The notes beneath the pieces are model-generated. The model was not told where the DNA came from and searched no databases. It worked only from the letters and a program-made list of their open reading frames with translations. This document shows positions 1 through 9,123 of a stretch of 64,000 nt of DNA, in pieces. Both the position numbers and the translations under genes were made by a program. Every line of letters starts with the position of its first letter. The first letter of the stretch is position 1. Source of the DNA: Komagataeibacter swingsii (GTDB lineage: Bacteria; Pseudomonadota; Alphaproteobacteria; Acetobacterales; Acetobacteraceae); NCBI RefSeq assembly GCF_003207895.1, contig NZ_NKUB01000009.1, forward strand, positions 1-64,000, read 5' to 3'.

Positions 1-55
1 CGGATCTTTCCAATTGTTTCCACAACAAGCATCCCAAACCGGGCCTCCATTCAGC

Positions 56-1873
56 ATGAAGGCCATCGTGAACCCGTTTCTCAGAAAGGGGTCGTTTTTA
101 GCTGCCTGTCCCCCTTCCGAAGGGGTCACTTTTCCATGCCGCTTAACATTCATTTTCCATTACGTGCGCCTGCATGCGCGCTGGCATGCCATCATCGTCG
201 GTGCGATCGCGGTGGCGGTCGCGTGCAACGTGGGCATGTCCGCCATCATCCGCCACCTGGTCAACGGCATGACGCAGGGCGGGCAGGGGATGGGGGCGGT
301 ATGGGTGTCCATCATCCTGTTCTGCGCCACCATCATCTGTGACAACGCGGCATGGCGCGTGGCGGGATGGATGGCGTCGGGCGTGTTCGTGCGCGTGGGC
401 GGCGATGTGCGCCAGGACCTGTTCCGTTACCTTACGGGCCACGCCGCGACCTATTTTGCGGACCGGCTGTCCGGTGCGCTGGCGGCGCGCGTGTCGGCGG
501 CGGCGGGCGCGGTGGTGGCGCTGGAAAACATGGCGGCGTGGAACCTGCTGCCTTCGGTGCTGAACCTTGTGCTGGCCATTGTCACCCTTGGCACCGTCAG
601 CCCGTGGATGGCGCTGGTGCTGGTGGGCATGACCCTGCTGCTGGGCCTTGGCATATACCGGCTGGCGGGGCGGGGGCAGTTCCTGCACCTGTCCTATGCC
701 GCCGAGGCGGCGGAGGTGGATGGCGAAATGCTGGATGTGATGCAGAACCTGCCACTGGTGCGCGCCTATGGCATGATCGGTTCCGAACACGGCCGCATGC
801 GCAGGCGCATCCAGGTAGAAACAGGCATGCACAGCCGGTCGCTGCGGTACATGGAACAGCTGCGCATGATCCATTCCACCGTCACCGCCTTCATGACCAC
901 GGGGCTGCTGGTCTGGGCGGTGCTGCTGTGGCGTATGCACCGGGCCACGACGGGTGACGTGGTGATGGTGACGACGCTGGGCTTCCTGATCCTGAACTGC
1001 ACGCGCGACCTTGCCTTTTCCATGGTCGAGGCCATGAAGCATGTCACCCGCCTGTCTGAAACGCTGGGCCACCTGCTGGTGCCGCATGAACATAGCGGTG
1101 TCGTGGAGTCCATGACCCTGCCCCCCGCCGCATGCCGGGGGCATGTGCGGCTACGCGATGTCACCTTTGCCTATCCCGGCAGCCCGCCGGTCCTGTCGCA
1201 TTTTGACCTGGACATTCCCGCAGGTACCCGTGTCGGGCTGGTGGGCGTGTCGGGGTCGGGCAAAAGCACGGTCCTGGCCCTGCTGCAGCGCCAGCGTTTC
1301 GTGCAGGCGGGGGCGGTGGAGATGGACGGCATCAACATTCTGGAACTGGATGAGGCCAGCCTGCGCGCCACCATGGCGGTCGTGCCGCAGGATGTGTACC
1401 TGCTGCGCCGTTCGGTGGGGGAAAATATCCGCTATGGCCGCCCCGACGCCACCGATGCCGAAATCCACGCGGCGGCGGAGGCTGCGGGATGCACCGGCTT
1501 CATCGCCGCCATGCCGCGCGGCTTCGATACCGTGGTGGGGGAGCGGGGCGTGATGCTGTCGGGCGGGCAGCGTCAGCGCATCGCCATCGCGCGCGCCTTC
1601 CTGCGCAATGCGCCGGTGCTGATCCTGGATGAGGCGACCAGCGCGCTGGATGGTGAAAGCGAGCGCCATGTCCATGCCGCCCTTGAACGGCTGATGGTCG
1701 GGCGCACCGTGATCGCGGTGGCGCACCGCCTGTCCACGCTGCGCGGGTTCGACCGTATCGTGGTGATGGAAAAGGGACGCATCGCCCAGCAGGGCAGCAT
1801 GGCCGAACTCGAACGCGTGCCCGGTCCTTATCGCGACAGGCTGCTGCCTGCGGGTGGCGACCTGCCGGCATAG
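56..1873 (+). CDS. ABC exporter, fused membrane and ATPase domains
   Basis: This is a half-size ABC exporter (about 605 residues) that should pump an unidentified substrate across the inner membrane as a homodimer. The N-terminal half carries several hydrophobic segments. The C-terminal half has a complete ATPase: Walker A GVSGSGKST near residue 396, Q-loop VVPQDVY, signature LSGGQRQR near 501, Walker B LILDEATS near 522, and the H-loop AVAHRLS. The first ATG is at 56; a TTG at 14 in the same frame would add 14 residues, and neither has a clear ribosome-binding site. The gene stands alone, facing the convergent protease-like gene only 3 bases away, so context does not give the substrate. Confidence 0.85.
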   Translation: MKAIVNPFLRKGSFLAACPPSEGVTFPCRLTFIFHYVRLHARWHAIIVGAIAVAVACNVGMSAIIRHLVNGMTQGGQGMGAVWVSIILFCATIICDNAAWRVAGWMASGVFVRVGGDVRQDLFRYLTGHAATYFADRLSGALAARVSAAAGAVVALENMAAWNLLPSVLNLVLAIVTLGTVSPWMALVLVGMTLLLGLGIYRLAGRGQFLHLSYAAEAAEVDGEMLDVMQNLPLVRAYGMIGSEHGRMRRRIQVETGMHSRSLRYMEQLRMIHSTVTAFMTTGLLVWAVLLWRMHRATTGDVVMVTTLGFLILNCTRDLAFSMVEAMKHVTRLSETLGHLLVPHEHSGVVESMTLPPAACRGHVRLRDVTFAYPGSPPVLSHFDLDIPAGTRVGLVGVSGSGKSTVLALLQRQRFVQAGAVEMDGINILELDEASLRATMAVVPQDVYLLRRSVGENIRYGRPDATDAEIHAAAEAAGCTGFIAAMPRGFDTVVGERGVMLSGGQRQRIAIARAFLRNAPVLILDEATSALDGESERHVHAALERLMVGRTVIAVAHRLSTLRGFDRIVVMEKGRIAQQGSMAELERVPGPYRDRLLPAGGDLPA

Positions 1874-1876
1874 GGG

Positions 1877-3013
1877 TCAGGGCGCGGCAGGCCCGGCGGC
1901 GGGCCTGTCCGTTGGCACCAGCAGGGTGTTGCCCGCAGGCGGCGGGGTATCGACCATGCGGGCGATGGCGGTGCGCGTGCTCAGCACGCCATGTGTCGCC
2001 TGTCCCCGGTCGTCCGGCATGTCCTGCTGCGGGGTCATGAAGACCATGTCCTGTGGAAAGGCCATGAGGACCCGCCTGCGGCGCAGGAAATTCATGCCAA
2101 GGACGCTGTAGGTGGTCTTTTCCACATTCACGTCCAGCCCGAGGTTCTGCCACGACCCCAGCGTGACATTATCGAAATGATGCCGCCGGCCGTTCAGGAT
2201 CTTGCCTGCATTGGTGCGCACATGCATGTCCGTGCGCAGCATGGCGCTGGTCAGGCCCAGCGCGCGTGCGTCCCTGCGGGAAAGGGATGAGATGTCGGCC
2301 CCCGGCTCGACCTCCATCCGGATGGTGCGTTCCCCCATCCGCAGGGCCACCCCGGTCATCCGCCCGGTGGAATCGGGCAGGAGCGGCAGCGCCGTGCTGT
2401 CCGCCCCCAGCCAGTCACGCATCGGCGGGCATGCGCCGCCCTCGCGCGGCAGGAACAGGACCATGCGCCGGGCCGGGAAGTCGAACAGCACGTCGTAATT
2501 GCCCAGCACATCATACCCGATGATCCCCAGCACGGGCCGGTCATTGACGTGGGGCAGGCCGATCCCCTCCAGCAGGGCCGGCACGTTTTCCGCCATGCCG
2601 TTGCTTATGCGCAGGGTGTTCAGGGTGGTGGTATAGGTGGTGTCCCCGCCCGCGATGGTCTGGACGTCGATGATGGATTCCACGGGAAAGTCATGTGTCG
2701 TGGCGGCGTACACCCCCACCCTGTCCTGCGTTACGCTGAGATAGGACAGTCCGTCCATCGCGTTGAACGTGACAGGAATGATGGGGCTGCCGCTGTTGGT
2801 CAGCAGCGGGGCCGTGATGACATGGGCGATGCAGGCGGCGGGCAGGCCATACAGCAGCTCGGGTGCAGCGTCGGGCGCGGGCGGCGGCGGGGCATGGCGC
2901 ACGGGGCGGGCGTGCGTGATCCCCGCGCAGGCCATGATGATGCCCATGATGCCCATGATGCCCATGATGCCCATGGCGCACAGGCCCGCGCGCAGGATGC
3001 GCGGCCCGTCCAT
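1877..3013 (-). CDS. Retropepsin-like (aspartyl protease fold) exported protein
   Basis: The 378-residue product resembles the tandem retropepsin-like proteins of Alphaproteobacteria. Each half shows parts of the fold, for example GIIGYDVLGNYDVLFDF followed by a basic beta turn in the first half and GMNFLRRRRVLMAF in the second. The catalytic D-T/S-G triad is not visible: the second half has VEPGADIS where DTGA would be expected. The N-terminus is a signal sequence whose hydrophobic core is an MGI repeat (see the repeat entry), with a possible lipobox-like MACAG. The ATG at 3013 lies one base after the stop of the KirBac gene, so the two are co-translated. A protease role is therefore doubtful; a binding or scaffold role is possible. 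Confidence 0.6.
   Translation of the reverse strand: MDGPRILRAGLCAMGIMGIMGIMGIIMACAGITHARPVRHAPPPPAPDAAPELLYGLPAACIAHVITAPLLTNSGSPIIPVTFNAMDGLSYLSVTQDRVGVYAATTHDFPVESIIDVQTIAGGDTTYTTTLNTLRISNGMAENVPALLEGIGLPHVNDRPVLGIIGYDVLGNYDVLFDFPARRMVLFLPREGGACPPMRDWLGADSTALPLLPDSTGRMTGVALRMGERTIRMEVEPGADISSLSRRDARALGLTSAMLRTDMHVRTNAGKILNGRRHHFDNVTLGSWQNLGLDVNVEKTTYSVLGMNFLRRRRVLMAFPQDMVFMTPQQDMPDDRGQATHGVLSTRTAIARMVDTPPPAGNTLLVPTDRPAAGPAAP
2937..2972. repeat. Four tandem copies of a 9-bp unit in a signal peptide
   Basis: Four exact copies of atgatgccc lie end to end. On the minus strand they encode repeated Gly-Ile-Met steps in the hydrophobic core of the retropepsin-like protein's signal sequence. Because the unit is 9 bases, gain or loss of copies would lengthen or shorten the signal core without breaking the frame. 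Confidence 0.85.
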
Positions 3014-3014
3014 G

Positions 3015-3992
3015 TCAGTCAGGCTGGTCAGCCAGGTATTCCGCCACATCGGCAGCTGCGTCCTGTGGCGATTCGGTCTGGTCGAAACGGGTGTAGTCAA
3101 CGGTGATCCGTCCATCCGGCCCGGCGTTTATGATATCCACGAAGCGATGGTTATAGAGCATACGGTCAAAACCGTAAGCGGAGCGAGCGAATACTGTCTG
3201 GCCGGATGCTTCGTCCGTGCCGGTCAGGCTGACGATGATTTCCGCCTCCTGCGCCGACAGGTCGGCTTCCGTCATGCCACATAGCGGGCTGTTTTCATCA
3301 ATGACATGTGTGGGCGTGCAGGCAAAGCGCAGCACCGGCACGTGCGCCTGCTGCAGGGGCAGGGGATCGAACTGCCGCACCACCCGGCCCGCGGGCGTGC
3401 GGATCAGGCGGGCCAGCGCGAATTCCACATCCACCGACAGGATCGGGCTGCGCCTGCAGTTGGCGATGCGGATATCAAGGTGAAGCTGGTTGTTTTCGCG
3501 CAGTATGAGCGCCTTGTCACTGAACATGACCCGCGCGCGCGGGCGGGAGAAACGGGCAAAGATCAGCCCGGTCGCCAGGGCGTTGATCATCATGCCGCCC
3601 AGCACCTCCACCGTGGCGATCAGGTTGGCGGTGTGGCTTGTGGGGATCATGCCGCCATAGCCTACGGTGGACAGGGTCTGCACGCTGAAAAAGAAGAAAT
3701 CGGCGAAGCTGTGCGGATGCGTGCCGCTGATCCCGTCACTGTCCGCCATGTACAGCAGGGCGAACAGCAGGTTGATGCCGATATAAACCAGCAGGGAGCC
3801 GTAGAAGAACGTGCTCCACGGCGCGGTCAGGGCATGGTGGTAGAAATCGGACCAGATACGGTCGACCTGCCCCACGCGCACGATCGTGTCATGCCCGTTA
3901 TCTTCCAGGCGGTGGGCGTTCGCAGGCCCCGATGCCGGGGGCGCGGGACTGGCGGGCCGGGGGGCGGGGTCTGGCGCGGCATGCTGGGCCAT
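3015..3992 (-). CDS. KirBac-type inward-rectifier potassium channel
   Basis: The 325-residue protein has the bacterial inward-rectifier layout. There is a proline/alanine-rich N-terminus, TM1 at about 58-82, a pore helix and selectivity filter TVGYG at 109-113, TM2 at about 122-147, and a C-terminal beta-rich Kir domain that includes the HVIDENSPLCGMT-type segment typical of Kir channels. It should pass K+ across the inner membrane, gated by its cytoplasmic domain. The start is the only ATG in a long stretch of this frame. The stop is followed after one base by the ATG of the retropepsin-like gene, so the two form a tight pair. Confidence 0.88.
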   Translation of the reverse strand: MAQHAAPDPAPRPASPAPPASGPANAHRLEDNGHDTIVRVGQVDRIWSDFYHHALTAPWSTFFYGSLLVYIGINLLFALLYMADSDGISGTHPHSFADFFFFSVQTLSTVGYGGMIPTSHTANLIATVEVLGGMMINALATGLIFARFSRPRARVMFSDKALILRENNQLHLDIRIANCRRSPILSVDVEFALARLIRTPAGRVVRQFDPLPLQQAHVPVLRFACTPTHVIDENSPLCGMTEADLSAQEAEIIVSLTGTDEASGQTVFARSAYGFDRMLYNHRFVDIINAGPDGRITVDYTRFDQTESPQDAAADVAEYLADQPD

Positions 3993-4154
3993 GGCGTATC
4001 CTGTGTGCGCATGTCGGATTGCATCAGGATCAGGCCGACCTGACAAATTTTGTAATATTCCATGTCGCGCCACAGGACAACGCCCGTTCTGCTGGACGCA
4101 ACGCGCATGCTGTCTACATATCCATGCAGACATGCCTGCTACAGGAGAGCCGTG

Positions 4155-5057
4155 ATGACAGACGACCCAGCCCCCGAACAGATGGAACACATGGCCCGGA
4201 CGCTGGAGGGCACGGGCCGTTACCGCGTCCTGCGCCCGCTGGCGCCGCGCGTGCTGGACCAGTACCCGGAGGGGACGGGCACGCGGCTTGGCATGTTCCT
4301 TGACCTTGAGACAACCGGGCTGAGCGCCGCGAAGGACGAAATCATCGAATTCGGGATCGTGCCCTTCGTCTACACGCTGGATGGGCGAATACTGGGATCG
4401 CTGGAACCCTTCAGCCGCCTGCGTGAACCATCGTGTCCCATCCCGGCCCAGATTACCGAACTGACCGGCATTACCCCGGCCATGGTGGCGGGGCAGTCCG
4501 TCATCCCGGAGGAAGTGGAACGTTTTGTCGCGCCCGCATCGTTGATTATCGCCCATAATGCAAATTTTGACCGCAAGTTCGCCGAACGCTTCACGCCTGC
4601 CTTCACCACCAAGCCGTGGGCATGTTCCATGCGCGATGTCGATTGGGCGGCGGAAGGGTATGAAGGGCGCAAGCTGTCCTATCTGGGCATGCAGGCGGGT
4701 TTCTGGTTCGACGGCCATCGGGCGGTGGATGACTGCCTGGCGGGGATCGCGATCCTGGATCGCGACCTGCCGGTATCGGGGCGTCCGGCGCTGGGGGCGC
4801 TGCTGGAAAGCGCGCGCCAGATCCGCTGCCGGATCTGGGCGGAGAACGCGCCCTATGAATACAAGGACATGCTGCGCCAGCGTGGCTACCGCTGGAATGA
4901 CGGAACCGATGGGAACCCACGTGCATGGTCCATCTCGCTGCCCGAAGACCAGGTGGCGGGGGAACTGGCGTTCCTGTCAGCCGAGGTCTATGCCCGCCCC
5001 GTTGATCTGCCCGTGACGCGCATCACGCCGTGGGACCGCTTTTCGACGCGGTGCTAG
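4155..5057 (+). CDS. DnaQ-like DEDDh 3'-5' exonuclease
   Basis: This is a 300-residue exonuclease-fold protein. ExoI is FLDLETTGLS (D50, E52), ExoII is HNANFDRKF around residue 132, and ExoIII is HRAVDD around 184-189, giving the full DEDDh set of metal ligands. The C-terminal third (to 300) is less familiar and may recognise a substrate. It resembles the epsilon subunit family but is longer than a stand-alone epsilon, so it is more likely an accessory nuclease than the main proofreading subunit. The ATG at 4155 is preceded by AGGAG. It converges on the transketolase gene, with a hairpin between them. Confidence 0.8.
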   Translation: MTDDPAPEQMEHMARTLEGTGRYRVLRPLAPRVLDQYPEGTGTRLGMFLDLETTGLSAAKDEIIEFGIVPFVYTLDGRILGSLEPFSRLREPSCPIPAQITELTGITPAMVAGQSVIPEEVERFVAPASLIIAHNANFDRKFAERFTPAFTTKPWACSMRDVDWAAEGYEGRKLSYLGMQAGFWFDGHRAVDDCLAGIAILDRDLPVSGRPALGALLESARQIRCRIWAENAPYEYKDMLRQRGYRWNDGTDGNPRAWSISLPEDQVAGELAFLSAEVYARPVDLPVTRITPWDRFSTRC

Positions 5058-5130
5058 GACTCCCCCGCGGGCCGGGCGCAAACCGCGGGGACGTTCCGGG
5101 GGACGCTTTTTTCCAACATTTCAGGCAGCA

Positions 5131-5155
5131 GCCGCCTTCTTGAAAAAAAGGCGGC
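5131..5155. terminator. Terminator-like hairpin between convergent genes
   Basis: GCCGCCTT and AAGGCGGC form an 8-bp perfect stem with an A-rich loop, between the ends of the exonuclease (+) and transketolase (-) genes. It also resembles the GC-rich arm of the cloverleaf repeat found elsewhere in this window, so it may be a relic of a copy. Confidence 0.6.
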
Positions 5156-5198
5156 ATCCGAGAATTCCGACGTTACACCCCTCGACGCGCCGCCGGGG

Positions 5199-7286
5199 TC
5201 AGAGCAGGGAGCGCGCGGTCGAGAGGACGGCGTCCTCGGTAAAGCCGAATTTTTGCATCAGATCCTGATAAGGCGCCGATGCGCCGAAGGAATGCATGGC
5301 AATGATCCTGCCCTGCGGGCCTGCATAACGTTCCCAGCCAATCCCGCAACCGGCTTCGATCGTAACGCGCCGCGTGACCGCTGGCGGCAGAACCGAATCC
5401 CGGTAGGACTGGTGCTGTTCTTCAAACAGTTCCCAGCACGGTAGCGAGACGACACGTGTGGCCACGCCCTCGGCCCGGAGTGTTTCATGCGCGCCCATGG
5501 CCAGATGCAACTCACCCCCTGTCGCGATCAGGATCAGTTGCGGGTCGGGCATGTCGGCCACAATATAGCCCCCCCTGCGCAGCCCGTCCGCCGCGCCGTA
5601 ACGCGAACGGTCAATCGTGGGCAGTGCCTGCCGGCTCAGCGCGAACGCAACCGGGCGGGATGTGGACTGCATGGCCACCTGCCACGCCACGGCCACTTCA
5701 TTGGCGTCCGCCGGGCGAATGGTCAGCAGGTTCGGAATGCCGCGCAGCTGGAGCAGGTGCTCGATGGGCTGGTGGGTGGGGCCGTCCTCGCCCATGCCGA
5801 TGGAGTCATGCGTGAAGATGTAAATGACCGGCAGGCCCATCATCGCGGCAAGCCGGATGGGCGTTTTCATGTAATCCATGAAAACAAGGAAGGTGGCGGC
5901 ATAGGGGCGTAAACGATAGGACGCCATGCCGTTGCAGATGGCGCCCATGGCGTGTTCGCGAATGCCGAAATGGAAATTCCGGCCGCTGTAATCGCCCTGC
6001 CAGGCGGGGGATTCGAACCAGCCTGTTCCCTTGAATGTCAGCGCGGATTTGTTCGAGGGGGCAAGGTCGCCCGAGCCGCCAAGCAGGAAAGGCATGGCCT
6101 GCGCAACGGCGTTCAGCACTTCGCCCGAGGTTTCGCGCGTGGCCCTGCCAACCGGATCGGGCGCGTAATCGGGGCACGCCGCCTTCATGATATCCGCCAC
6201 GGCCATGCCGCCGTGCTCCATCCGGTCAAGTTCGGCGGCCAGGTCCGGCCATGTCCTGCGATAGGACTCCATCATGCTGTGCCACGCCGCATGCGCACGC
6301 GCGCCCTGCATGCCGGAACGCATGTGTTCAGGCACGCCGTCCGGCACCAGGAACTGCGCATCCTCCGGCCAGCCATAGGCGCGCTTTGTCTCGCGCACTT
6401 CTTCCACGCCCAGCGGGGCGCCATGCGCGGACGCCTTGCCGGCCTTGTGCGGCGAACCATAGCCAATAATGCTGTGGGTGATGACGAAAGTGGGCTTTGT
6501 CAGGTCATCCCGCGCGGCGCGAAGGGTTGCGCGCAATGTGGCAAGATCGTTGATATCGGCGACTTCCAGCACATCCCACCCGGCAGCGCGAAAGCGCGCC
6601 GCAAGGTTTTCGGTGAAGGTGATGTCAACATTCCCTTCAATGGATATCCTGTTGCAGTCATACAGCCAGACAAGGTGCCCCAGTTGCAGATGGCCGGCCA
6701 GCGAGGCGGCTTCCGCGCTGATCCCTTCCATAAGGCAGCCTTCGCCCGAAAAGGCGTAGATATGATGATCGAAAACATCATGGCCGGGACGGTTGAAATG
6801 CCTGGCCAGCCAAGCCTGCGCGATCGCCATGCCCACGGACACCGCTAGGCCCTGACCCAGCGGGCCGGTTGTCGTTTCCACGCCGGTCGTGACGCCATAT
6901 TCAGGATGGCCCGGCGTGCGCGAGCCAAGCTGGCGGAACTGCCGGATGTCATCAAGTGTTACGGCCAGGCGGTCGGTGACATGGCCATTGGCCGCCATCT
7001 CGCGCACACCGGCGAGAAAAAGCGTTGCATAGAGCATGGATGAGGCATGGCCGACCGATAGCACGAAGCGGTCGCGATTGATCCATCCCGGCGCTGCGGG
7101 ATCATATTTCAGGATATCGCGCCACAGCACGTAGGATGCGGGCGCCAGCCCCATCGGCGTGCCCGGGTGGCCGGAATTGGCTTTCTGGATGGCGTCGATC
7201 GCCAGTGTGCGTATGGTATTGATCGCCAGAAGATCCATGCTGCCTGACGGTGCATCCAGAGGATGCATGTGATTGACGGTATCCAT
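5199..7286 (-). CDS. tkt: Transketolase
   Basis: The 695-residue enzyme moves two-carbon ketol units between sugar phosphates in the cytosolic pentose phosphate pathway, using thiamine diphosphate and Mg2+. The N-terminal segment NSGHPGTPMG, the cofactor motif GEGCLMEG followed by a YDCN-type asparagine near residue 180, the GSGDLAPS region and the EHAMG segment all match the family, and the length is normal. The ATG at 7286 has GGGAG upstream. The long AT-rich stretch upstream separates it from the divergent capsule locus, with which it may share control sequence. Confidence 0.95.
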   Translation of the reverse strand: MDTVNHMHPLDAPSGSMDLLAINTIRTLAIDAIQKANSGHPGTPMGLAPASYVLWRDILKYDPAAPGWINRDRFVLSVGHASSMLYATLFLAGVREMAANGHVTDRLAVTLDDIRQFRQLGSRTPGHPEYGVTTGVETTTGPLGQGLAVSVGMAIAQAWLARHFNRPGHDVFDHHIYAFSGEGCLMEGISAEAASLAGHLQLGHLVWLYDCNRISIEGNVDITFTENLAARFRAAGWDVLEVADINDLATLRATLRAARDDLTKPTFVITHSIIGYGSPHKAGKASAHGAPLGVEEVRETKRAYGWPEDAQFLVPDGVPEHMRSGMQGARAHAAWHSMMESYRRTWPDLAAELDRMEHGGMAVADIMKAACPDYAPDPVGRATRETSGEVLNAVAQAMPFLLGGSGDLAPSNKSALTFKGTGWFESPAWQGDYSGRNFHFGIREHAMGAICNGMASYRLRPYAATFLVFMDYMKTPIRLAAMMGLPVIYIFTHDSIGMGEDGPTHQPIEHLLQLRGIPNLLTIRPADANEVAVAWQVAMQSTSRPVAFALSRQALPTIDRSRYGAADGLRRGGYIVADMPDPQLILIATGGELHLAMGAHETLRAEGVATRVVSLPCWELFEEQHQSYRDSVLPPAVTRRVTIEAGCGIGWERYAGPQGRIIAMHSFGASAPYQDLMQKFGFTEDAVLSTARSLL

Positions 7287-7568
7287 TGCACGGCACTCCC
7301 GCTTGCCTGACCTTGCTGCCTGATAATGGCAGGGAACGGGGCGTAAGTGCTTGACCCAAATCAATCTTCCTGATCCGGCCCCATAAGGGTCGAACACGGT
7401 TCCTTGAGGCATGAAGCGGGAACGAGTAACCGGGACCATCGCATGCGGAACGGCAGGCGGATCTTTTGCGGTCATGGCCTGTTATGGTAACTGCCGTCAT
7501 CAATTTACCGCAAGTACTGGCAAAAGCAGGTAAATAATCAATATAACCTGAAATCTTGTTGTTATATC

Positions 7569-7600
7569 GAAATATATAGGTATATATTCCTATATATTTC
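7569..7600. promoter_or_regulatory. 12-bp perfect inverted repeat, candidate operator
   Basis: GAAATATATAGG at 7569-7580 is mirrored exactly by CCTATATATTTC at 7589-7600, with an 8-base AT-only spacer. Such a dyad in a control region upstream of a divergent operon fits a binding site for a dimeric regulator, although a cruciform or an mRNA hairpin is also possible. Confidence 0.5.
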
Positions 7601-7645
7601 TGAAATTTGAATAACTGAAACCAGAAAAATGTTTAATTTAACCCA

Positions 7646-7675
7646 TTGACGAATAGGTAAATATTTAGTTAATGA
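7646..7675 (+). promoter_or_regulatory. Candidate sigma-70-type promoter for capsule locus
   Basis: TTGACG at 7646-7651 matches the -35 consensus at five positions. TAATGA at 7670-7675, 18 bases later, is a weak -10. It lies downstream of the inverted repeat and about 105 bases before the first capsule gene. The call is by eye only. Confidence 0.35.
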
Positions 7676-7730
7676 TTGTGGTAATTATGGAATAAGTCAT
7701 ATAATATCGGTAAAGAATAAAGTAATCGAA

Positions 7731-7796
7731 ATGAAAGTATCTGGTGCAAGCCTGCTAATGTTCGTGAGCCTGTCGCATCCATGCGGGATGCGGTAG
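7731..7796 (+). CDS. Possible 21-codon leader ORF
   Basis: An ATG at 7731 opens a 21-residue frame (MKVSGASLLMFV...) that ends with TAG at 7794-7796, overlapping the predicted start of the dehydrogenase by 16 bases in another frame. It could be a leader peptide or a chance frame. There is no strong ribosome-binding site. Confidence 0.15.
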   Translation: MKVSGASLLMFVSLSHPCGMR

Positions 7797-9115
7797 TGGG
7801 AGTCGTTGCCCCTGATATATCCCTTGTGGGAGAGCGTATCGCAGTCATCGGCATGGGCTATGTCGGTTTGCCGCTGGCTGTTGCTTTTACCGGGCAGGGC
7901 GCCGCCGTCACCGGATTTGATACTAACAAGAAACGACTGAATGAATTGCAGGCAGGGCTGGATTCCGGTCAGGAATTCACGCAGCAGATACTGTCCAGTA
8001 CCCATATTGATTATACAGATGACACGGCAGCGCTTGCGGCATGCGACGTGTTCATCGTGTGCGTGCCAACGCCGCTTGATGCGGAGGGGCGGCCGGATCT
8101 GTCCGATCTCGAGGCCGCCTGCCAGACCGTTGGCGCGGCCCTGCGCCCGGGCGCGCTGGTCGTTTATGAATCCACGGTCTTTCCCGGTGTGACCGAGGAC
8201 ATATGCATTCCGATACTGGAAAGACGATCCGGCCTGAGGGCCGGGCGGGATTTCATGGTTGCTTACAGTCCGGAGCGGATCAACCCGGGTGACCGGCAGC
8301 ACTGCCTCAGCACGGTCACGAAGGTCGTCGCCGGCCATACGCCCGCCGCCCTGGCGCGGGCCAGCCGCCTGTATGGCAGCATTGTGGAGGCGGGGATCTA
8401 TGCCGCCCCGACGATCCGCGTGGCGGAAGCGACCAAGCTGGCTGAAAACGTGCAACGTGACGTCAACATAGCGCTCATGAACGAAATGGCGCGCATCTTT
8501 GGCGCGCTGGGGCTGGATGCAACGAATGTTTTCCAGGCCGCGCGGACAAAATGGAATTTCCATTCCTACCGGCCCGGTCTTGTCGGTGGGCACTGCATCG
8601 GGGTCGACCCCATGTACCTGGCCTATTGCGCCCGGCAGACAGGGATCGAGCCTTCGCTCGTGCTGACCGCGCGCAATGTCAACGACAGCATGCCGGGATT
8701 CATTGCGCAGCAATGCATTGACCGCCTTGTCCGGCAGCATGGGCCTGATGGGCAGCGCGGACGGCGCGTGACCGTGCTGGGTGTCACGTTCAAGGAAAAC
8801 CTGCCCGATATGCGCAACACCCCCGCACGCGCGCTGATCCGGCAGTTGCAGGTGTTCGGCATTGTCCCGCAGATCGTGGACCCATGGGCCGAACCGGCGG
8901 ATGTCGTGGCGCAGCTGGGCGCACCGCTATGCCCGGAGGCGGATATCGAACCTTCGGACGGCGTCATACTGGCCGTCGCGCATGATGCATTCGTAACGGG
9001 GGGCTGGTCACTCGTTGACCGCTGCCTTGGTGGCGTGGGGAAGGTCGTCATCGACGTCAAGGCCATCCTTGATCCGGGAAACATGCCGCCAGAAATCGAT
9101 TTTTTCCGCCTTTGA
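7781..9115 (+). CDS. TviB-like UDP-N-acetylhexosamine 6-dehydrogenase
   Basis: This 444-residue enzyme should oxidise C6 of a UDP-HexNAc (UDP-GlcNAc or UDP-ManNAc) with NAD+, giving a UDP-hexosaminuronate for the capsule. It has the NAD motif GMGYVGLP at 24-31, the SPERINPGD segment, ENVQRDVNIAL, and the catalytic cysteine in GLVGGHCIGVDP near 273. These segments are closer to the Vi-antigen enzyme TviB than to UDP-glucose dehydrogenases, one of which is encoded separately downstream. The N-terminus is uncertain: no ribosome-binding site precedes the ATG at 7781, and GTG codons at 7796 and 7826 are alternatives. It is the first gene of the polysaccharide locus. Confidence 0.85.
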   Translation: MRDAVVGVVAPDISLVGERIAVIGMGYVGLPLAVAFTGQGAAVTGFDTNKKRLNELQAGLDSGQEFTQQILSSTHIDYTDDTAALAACDVFIVCVPTPLDAEGRPDLSDLEAACQTVGAALRPGALVVYESTVFPGVTEDICIPILERRSGLRAGRDFMVAYSPERINPGDRQHCLSTVTKVVAGHTPAALARASRLYGSIVEAGIYAAPTIRVAEATKLAENVQRDVNIALMNEMARIFGALGLDATNVFQAARTKWNFHSYRPGLVGGHCIGVDPMYLAYCARQTGIEPSLVLTARNVNDSMPGFIAQQCIDRLVRQHGPDGQRGRRVTVLGVTFKENLPDMRNTPARALIRQLQVFGIVPQIVDPWAEPADVVAQLGAPLCPEADIEPSDGVILAVAHDAFVTGGWSLVDRCLGGVGKVVIDVKAILDPGNMPPEIDFFRL

Positions 9116-9123
9116 TGAAGAAA

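Larger units (their letters stand above)
7287..7780. other. AT-rich divergent intergenic region
   Basis: About 490 bases separate transketolase (-) from the capsule locus (+). From about 7500 onward the sequence is strikingly AT-rich compared with the GC-rich genes on both sides. It contains a long inverted repeat, a candidate promoter and a 21-codon open frame, listed separately. AT-rich control DNA of this sort upstream of surface-polysaccharide loci is often bound by nucleoid silencers, which is an inference here. Confidence 0.7.

Noticed and set aside
143-1144. 333-codon antisense frame in the ABC exporter
   Set aside because: His-rich shadow with no ribosome-binding site or domain.
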